From: Acorus gramineus
Lineage: Eukaryota > Streptophyta > Magnoliopsida > Acorales > Acoraceae
Direction of reading: 5' to 3'
Assembly (NCBI GenBank): GCA_030737835.1
Contig: CM060856.1
Location: 13,619,116-13,683,115 of the forward strand
DNA: 64,000 nt
Under the pieces are notes generated by a model. The model was not told the origin of the DNA. It was given only the letters and a program-made list of their open reading frames with translations, and ran no database searches. The stretch's first letter is position 1, and each line of letters begins with the position of its first letter. The translations under genes were made by a program, and so were the position numbers. Below, in pieces: positions 59,511 through 64,000 of the stretch.

Positions 59511-62109
59511 AAGAAGTTGACGAAGACGGCAAGGGTGAAGATGGGACTGACGAGGAAGAGTGGTCAGGTACAGACGGAGTAGATGACTGAGGAGCAAAAG
59601 ATGAAGATGAGAAATCAGGAATGGAAAAGTCCAAAAATGTGACTTCCTCAACCGTGGATGGGGGAAGAGGAACAGGAGGCGAGCGAAGAGCGTAGTATGG
59701 ATGACTCTCAAAGAATGTGACATGACAAGATGTCCGAAGACGACGAGCAACAGGATCATAGCATCGATATCCTTTGATCTCATTACTATACCCAAGAAAA
59801 ACACATAGTGGAACGAGGAGACAATTTGGTACGCTCAAGAGGAGGAAGTAGGACAAAACACGTGCATCCAAAAACACGAAGACGAGAATAATCAGGAGGA
59901 CTATGATAAAGACGCTGAAAGGGGGAGATGCCAGCAGTGATAGACGAAGGAGTGCGATTGATGAGATACACACTTGTAAGAACAGCCTCACCCCAAAACT
60001 GAACAGGAACAGAAGCAGAGAGGAGTAAGGACCGGGTCGTTTCGAGGATATGACGGTGTTTGCGCTCAGCAACCCCGTTCTGCTGATGAGCATAAGGAGT
60101 GGAAAGCTGCGGTAGAGTGCCTTGGGAGGATAAAAAATCACGAAAAGCACGAGAACAATATTCCCCCCACAATCAGAGCGAAACACCTTGATGCGTTTGG
60201 AAAACTGAGTTTCAACCATTGTAGCAAAAGATTTATAGATGGGTAACAACTCAGAACGACTATGCATCAAATATATCCAGGTAAAGCGAGAAAAATCATC
60301 AATAAAAATAACATAATAACGGTTACCCCCTTTAGAAGGAATAGGGGAGGGACCCCAAACATCAGAGTGAACTAGATCAAAAGGAGAAGCAGAAATGTGT
60401 TTACTAGTAGGAAATGGAAGAGCCAAGTGTTTTGCCAACTTGCAGCCCACACATGGTTGAAGCTCAGTTTTTGAAAAGGAACCTAAAACACCGGTACTTA
60501 TTAGATAACGAAGTCTTGGAGGAGAGAGATGGCCAAGACGGCGGTGCCATACATCAAAGGAGGAAGGAGAAGAAGAAATCAAGCGAGCAGAAGCTGCAGA
60601 AGACGAAGGAATATGAAGATGATCCATGTAGTAGAGCCCACCGCGTCTAGAGCCTGTCCCAATCTGCTTCCCCGTACGACGATCCTGTACAGAACAAGTA
60701 GAAGAATCAAAAGTAATGAGACAATCATGATCCGCAATTTGACCAACAGAAAGCAAATTTAGTGATAGACCAGGAACATGAAAAACATCAGGAAGTTGAA
60801 ATCGATGAGAAGGATCAGCAAGAGAACCAGAACTCGACACAGACAGAGGAGTCTCATCTGCCGTACGAATAACAGGAGTGGGAAACATGTGAGTAAGAAA
60901 ACTAATAAAGGATGCCTGAGAAGTCATATGATGGGAAGCCCCAGAGTCAAGAATCCATGAGGAGGTAAGGTTACCTGTCGCCGCAGTAGAAGCAGAAAAG
61001 GGAGCAGATGAATCACTACCAGTCACTGAGCGAAGCATATCTTGAAGCTGTTGTTGTTGAAGGTGGAGCTGCGCAAGACTCTCAGTGATCTGAGAGGAAG
61101 AATATGCCGGCGGATCAGTAGAAAAATCAGATGCAACAGCAGCTGCAGGTCGAGGCTGAGAGCGACGTGGAGGAACTGTAGAAGGTGCCCGAGGTGCTTG
61201 CGCCCGAGGCGCTAGTGCACGTGATGCTGCAGGATCTAGTGGACGAGGTGCTGGAGGAAGTGCTCCAGGAGCTGAAGTGCGAGGTACATAAACAAGAGGA
61301 GCACCATCACGAGCACGCTTACGACATTCAGATTGCACGTGTCCAAATTTATGGCAATAATAGCAAGTGACCCGAGTGTAGCGATTGTCTTGACGATGTG
61401 CAACATTGACAGAACTGTGATCAACGATAGGCGGAGTGACAACAGTGCGAAGACGCGTCTCCTCAGCAACTAACTCAAAAAGAACCGTATCAAGAGACGG
61501 TTTGGGAGAACGATGAAGAATCTGTGCACGAATAGCCTCGAACTCAGGACGAAGACGCATCAAGAATTGGTACAATCGTTGACGATTACGGTACTCACGA
61601 TAGCGTGTCAGAAAAATACCCTCCATCTGAGGATCCATAGGTGCGAGTTGATCCCAGTAATCAGACAAAAGAGAATAAAAATCACGAATAGGAAGCTCCC
61701 CTTGATAAGAAGTAGAAATGGCCTGATGTAGATAGAATTCCTGAGCACCATCGGTCTGCGTATAGAAATTCTTCAGAAAGTCCCAATATTCCTTGGCTGT
61801 AATGAACGGCTTCAAATGTTTACGGATATTTGGAATAACCGAAGAAGCAATATAAGCTTTCACCCGAGAATCGGCCTCCTTCCATGTCAACAAAGCCTTA
61901 GTATACGCCTCAGCTCTGGCCTTGATGGTTGTCTCATCAGAACCCGGTGGAGATGGTTCAAGTACAGGAGCTAGATTAGTGCCAGTAACATGACCCAATA
62001 GGCGACGATAATCAAGCTGAAGTTCAAGACTAATAGACCAGACATCATAATTGTTACCATCAAACTTAACATCGATGATCTGAGTGTTATCCGTAGCCAT
62101 AATAGGCAA
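59503..62109 (-). pseudogene. Copia element 2 gag, protease and integrase
   Basis: Starts at the ATG at 62,109. Gag (about residues 1-240) is followed by the zinc knuckle CYYCHKFGHVQSEC (249-262), an Ala/Pro-rich linker (~280-325), the protease site WILDSGASHHM (385-395), the integrase zinc region (VWHRRLGHLS, CVGCK) and the first two core acidic sites (HSDVWGP, FRSDCGG). At about 60,175 a run of six G where the frame needs seven shifts the frame; 60,172-59,786 in another frame holds the third site (HQQNGVAERKHRHI), and the original frame resumes near 59,790 for the C-terminal part. Two shifts thus split the catalytic triad. Confidence 0.9.
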
Positions 62110-62868
62110 AAAGAGAATAACAGAGAAAAAATATATGCCTCGGATGATGAAAATATAGTCACAGATGCGTGCAGAACGAAAAATGGAGCAAAATGAGTAC
62201 CAATATGACTATATTTGGAGTCCGAATGAACCCGTAGCGGCCGAATAAAGAAAATACCGAAAAAGGCGATGACGGGGCGGTAAACGGGTCGCGGATCCGG
62301 GTCGGGTCGGGCGCTGGAGCCGGGTCGGGTCGGGCAGCTGGAGCCGGGTCGGGCAGCTGGGCCGGGCGCGAGCGGGTGCTGGGCCGGGCGCGCGCGGGCG
62401 CGAGGCACGGGATCTCGGGACAAATTCCCGGGAGATCCGGGATGCTGTCCGGGACCGAATCCGGGACAGGATCCCAGGAAATCCGGGCTGATCGGCGCGG
62501 ATCCGCGCTGATCACGCGATTCCGAGACGACGCGCAGGCAGACGCGGACGGTGTGCGGGCACGGCGCAGACGGGGCGCGGGCAGGGCAGGTGGCGTTGGA
62601 CGGCGCGGCAGGGTGGCGCAGCAGTGCGAGGCGGTGCGGCAGGGCGGTGCAGGGCGGTGCGGCAGGGCGGTGCAGGGCGGCGCAACAGGGTGGCAAGGCG
62701 GTGCAGGGCGACGCAGCAGGGTGGCACAGCAGCGGCAGGGCTGCGCGAGGTGGCGCGAGAGGGCGGCGCAGCGACGGTGCGACAACGGCGCAGTGGCGGC
62801 ATGGGGCGGCACAGCGGCGGCACGACGACGGCGCAGCGGTGGCGCGAGGCAGCGGGACGTCGATAACA
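62110..62868 (-). other. GC-rich leader of Copia element 2
   Basis: About 760 bp, very GC-rich and low-complexity (GGCGGTGCAGGGCGGTGCGG-type words around 62,610-62,730), unlike the AT-rich surroundings. It matches the leader at 37,490-37,800. Open frames of 80-300 codons on both strands are Ala/Arg/Pro/Gly/Cys-rich composition artefacts. Confidence 0.8.
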
Positions 62869-63196
62869 ATCTTGATCAAAGTGATAAATCATATTCGTAT
62901 CAGTTGGCCAAATTGATCAAAGTTTTTTTTTTTTTTGAATCATTTCCTTATATATTATTATAATTTATAAGACATTCAAGAATTTGGTTGGACAATTTTT
63001 TTTTAACTGAAAGTAGACGTTCAAGAATTTTGTAATTCTCAACAATTTGGTTGGATGGTTGGAGTGCATGTAGCTTAACCATACCAAATTACCAATGAGC
63101 TCTGATATTTGGAGCCAGAAAAAAGTCCGGATTTTTTGTGTGACAGATAGTGAATGTGATTTGTTTGTTGGTCAACCAAAAATCCAATATATATAT
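62869..63196. repeat. Third segmental copy, piece matching 10,350-10,675
   Basis: Continues the sequence interrupted by Copia element 2 and ends in a short (AT)n, exactly where units A and B have their AT/AG microsatellite. Confidence 0.8.
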
Positions 63197-64000
63197 GGGT
63201 TAAAGACATCTAAGTCCCTATAAACATGAAAAACCCATATAAATCCCTACTAAAATTGGAACAGACGTACGAGTCCCTGAAAATTCAGAAAAACCCAATT
63301 ATCATCCCTGAATTAAATTTCCATCCAAACTTAATGGAATATTCCCAGAATATTCTGTCACATATAATTGTGTAGACATTGAAGTCCTTATAAACAGTCA
63401 TAAAGACAAATCAGTCCCTACAAAAGACAAAATTGCCCCTCAAAGACTTTTACATTAAATTGTGTACCACATTGTAGTTCCTAGAAACAATTATAAAGAC
63501 AAATTAGTCCTTGCAAAAGACAAAATTGCCCCTGAAAGATTTTTACATTTAATTGGATAGACATTACAGTCCTTATAAATAATCGTAAAGACAAATTGGT
63601 ACATGTAAAAGACAAAAATGTCCCTGAAGAATTTTTACATTTAATTGTGTAGAAATTGCATTTTTTTAGAGGGTATTTAATTTTTAAATTGCAATGTCTG
63701 CACAATTAAATGTAAAAATACTTCAAGGGTATTTTTGTCTTTTAGAGGAACAAATTTGTCTTTATGATTATTTATAAGGACTGTAATGTCTATCCAATTA
63801 AATGTAAAAATCTTTCAGGGGCAATTTTATCTTTTGCAAGGACTAATTTGTCTTTATAATTGTTTATAGGGACTACAATGTGTACACAATTTAATATAAA
63901 AGTCTTTAAGGGGCAATTTTGTCTTTTGCAGGGACTGATTTATCTTTATGACTGTTTATAAGGACTTCAATGTCTACACAATTATATGTGATGGAATATT
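63197..64000. mobile_element. Large hairpin (foldback) element, cut by the window end
   Basis: Begins GGGTTAAAGACATCTAAGTCC after the AT run. 63,349-63,660 and 63,690-64,000 are inverted copies of each other around a centre near 63,675. Each arm is itself made of units of about 93 bp ('tgtagacattgaagtccttataaa ... gacaaaattgcccct'), starting near 63,370, 63,463, 63,556 and 63,648. Non-coding. Symmetry predicts a right end near 64,150, outside the window. The class (foldback or Mutator-like) is inferred. Confidence 0.8.

Larger units (their letters stand above)
57642..62868 (-). mobile_element. Copia LTR retrotransposon lacking its 5' LTR (element 2)
   Basis: 5,227 bp, oriented leftwards, flanked by a perfect 5-bp duplication ATCTT (57,637-57,641 and 62,869-62,873). 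Units A (near 10,350) and B (near 34,750) show the empty site, 'taatcttgatcaaag'. The 3' LTR, polypurine tract, pol, gag and GC-rich leader are present. At the right end only TGTTA remains of the 5' LTR, fused to leader sequence TCGACGTCCCG; the primer site is deleted. Same family as the truncated copy at 37,329. Confidence 0.93.

Noticed and set aside
58335..61731. Plus-strand frames of 60-92 codons across Copia element 2
   Set aside because: Antisense shadows of gag-pol.

Overview
The window reads as nuclear DNA of a flowering plant. It is strongly AT-rich, packed with Copia LTR retrotransposons, hAT- and Mutator-type non-autonomous elements and microsatellites, and it holds very few intact genes. 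The only convincingly intact host genes are two near-identical two-exon genes on the minus strand (CDS spans 11,891-12,477 and 36,332-36,930). Each encodes a 77-residue secreted peptide with a signal peptide and a six-cysteine tail spaced C-x3-CC-x4-C-x-CC. Signal and tail resemble the ends of plant GRP-family (PF07172-like) proteins, but the glycine-rich middle is absent. No taxon can be named from the sequence alone.

The layout is dominated by segmental duplication. Unit A (3,214-27,548) and unit B (27,551-40,941) are head-to-tail copies, about 2% different in the stretch I compared. B has lost the equivalent of A 12,875-24,380 and carries a truncated Copia element exactly at that junction (37,329-37,804). 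A third, older and scrambled copy lies between about 49,945 and 63,196. It matches window positions 1-1,345, 3,165-6,440, 8,776-9,230, 11,973-12,240 and 10,325-10,675 in pieces. Relics of the peptide gene occur at 43,845-44,199 (frameshift and stop), 56,371-56,416 (exon-2 fragment) and about 44,960-45,400 (3' remnants). The locus is therefore a small peptide-gene cluster amplified by segmental duplication and eroded by transposons.

Region by region: 1-3,213 is a repeat block with a gene-fragment exon and a TGTTACA-rich stretch. 3,214-12,874 is the unit A left part, with a FAR1-like fragment, a hAT MITE and peptide gene A. 12,875-24,380 occurs only in A, with a GGGTCGGG-rich hAT element and a degenerate Copia element (16,358-22,790). 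24,381-27,548 is the unit A right part, with a Mutator-type MITE and an RS-coding minisatellite. 27,551-40,941 repeats this as unit B with peptide gene B. 41,000-49,940 is more unique, with an RNase H fragment, a CACTA-like end, a peptide pseudogene, a SINE-like element and a 1.5-kb non-autonomous LTR element (47,774-49,280). 49,945-64,000 is the third segment, interrupted by a 5.2-kb Copia element that lacks its 5' LTR (57,642-62,868) and ending in a large hairpin element cut by the window edge.

Apart from the peptide genes, nearly every longer reading frame is transposon-derived and broken. I saw no rRNA, tRNA or CRISPR features. All comparisons were made by eye; percentages and repeat limits are approximate.
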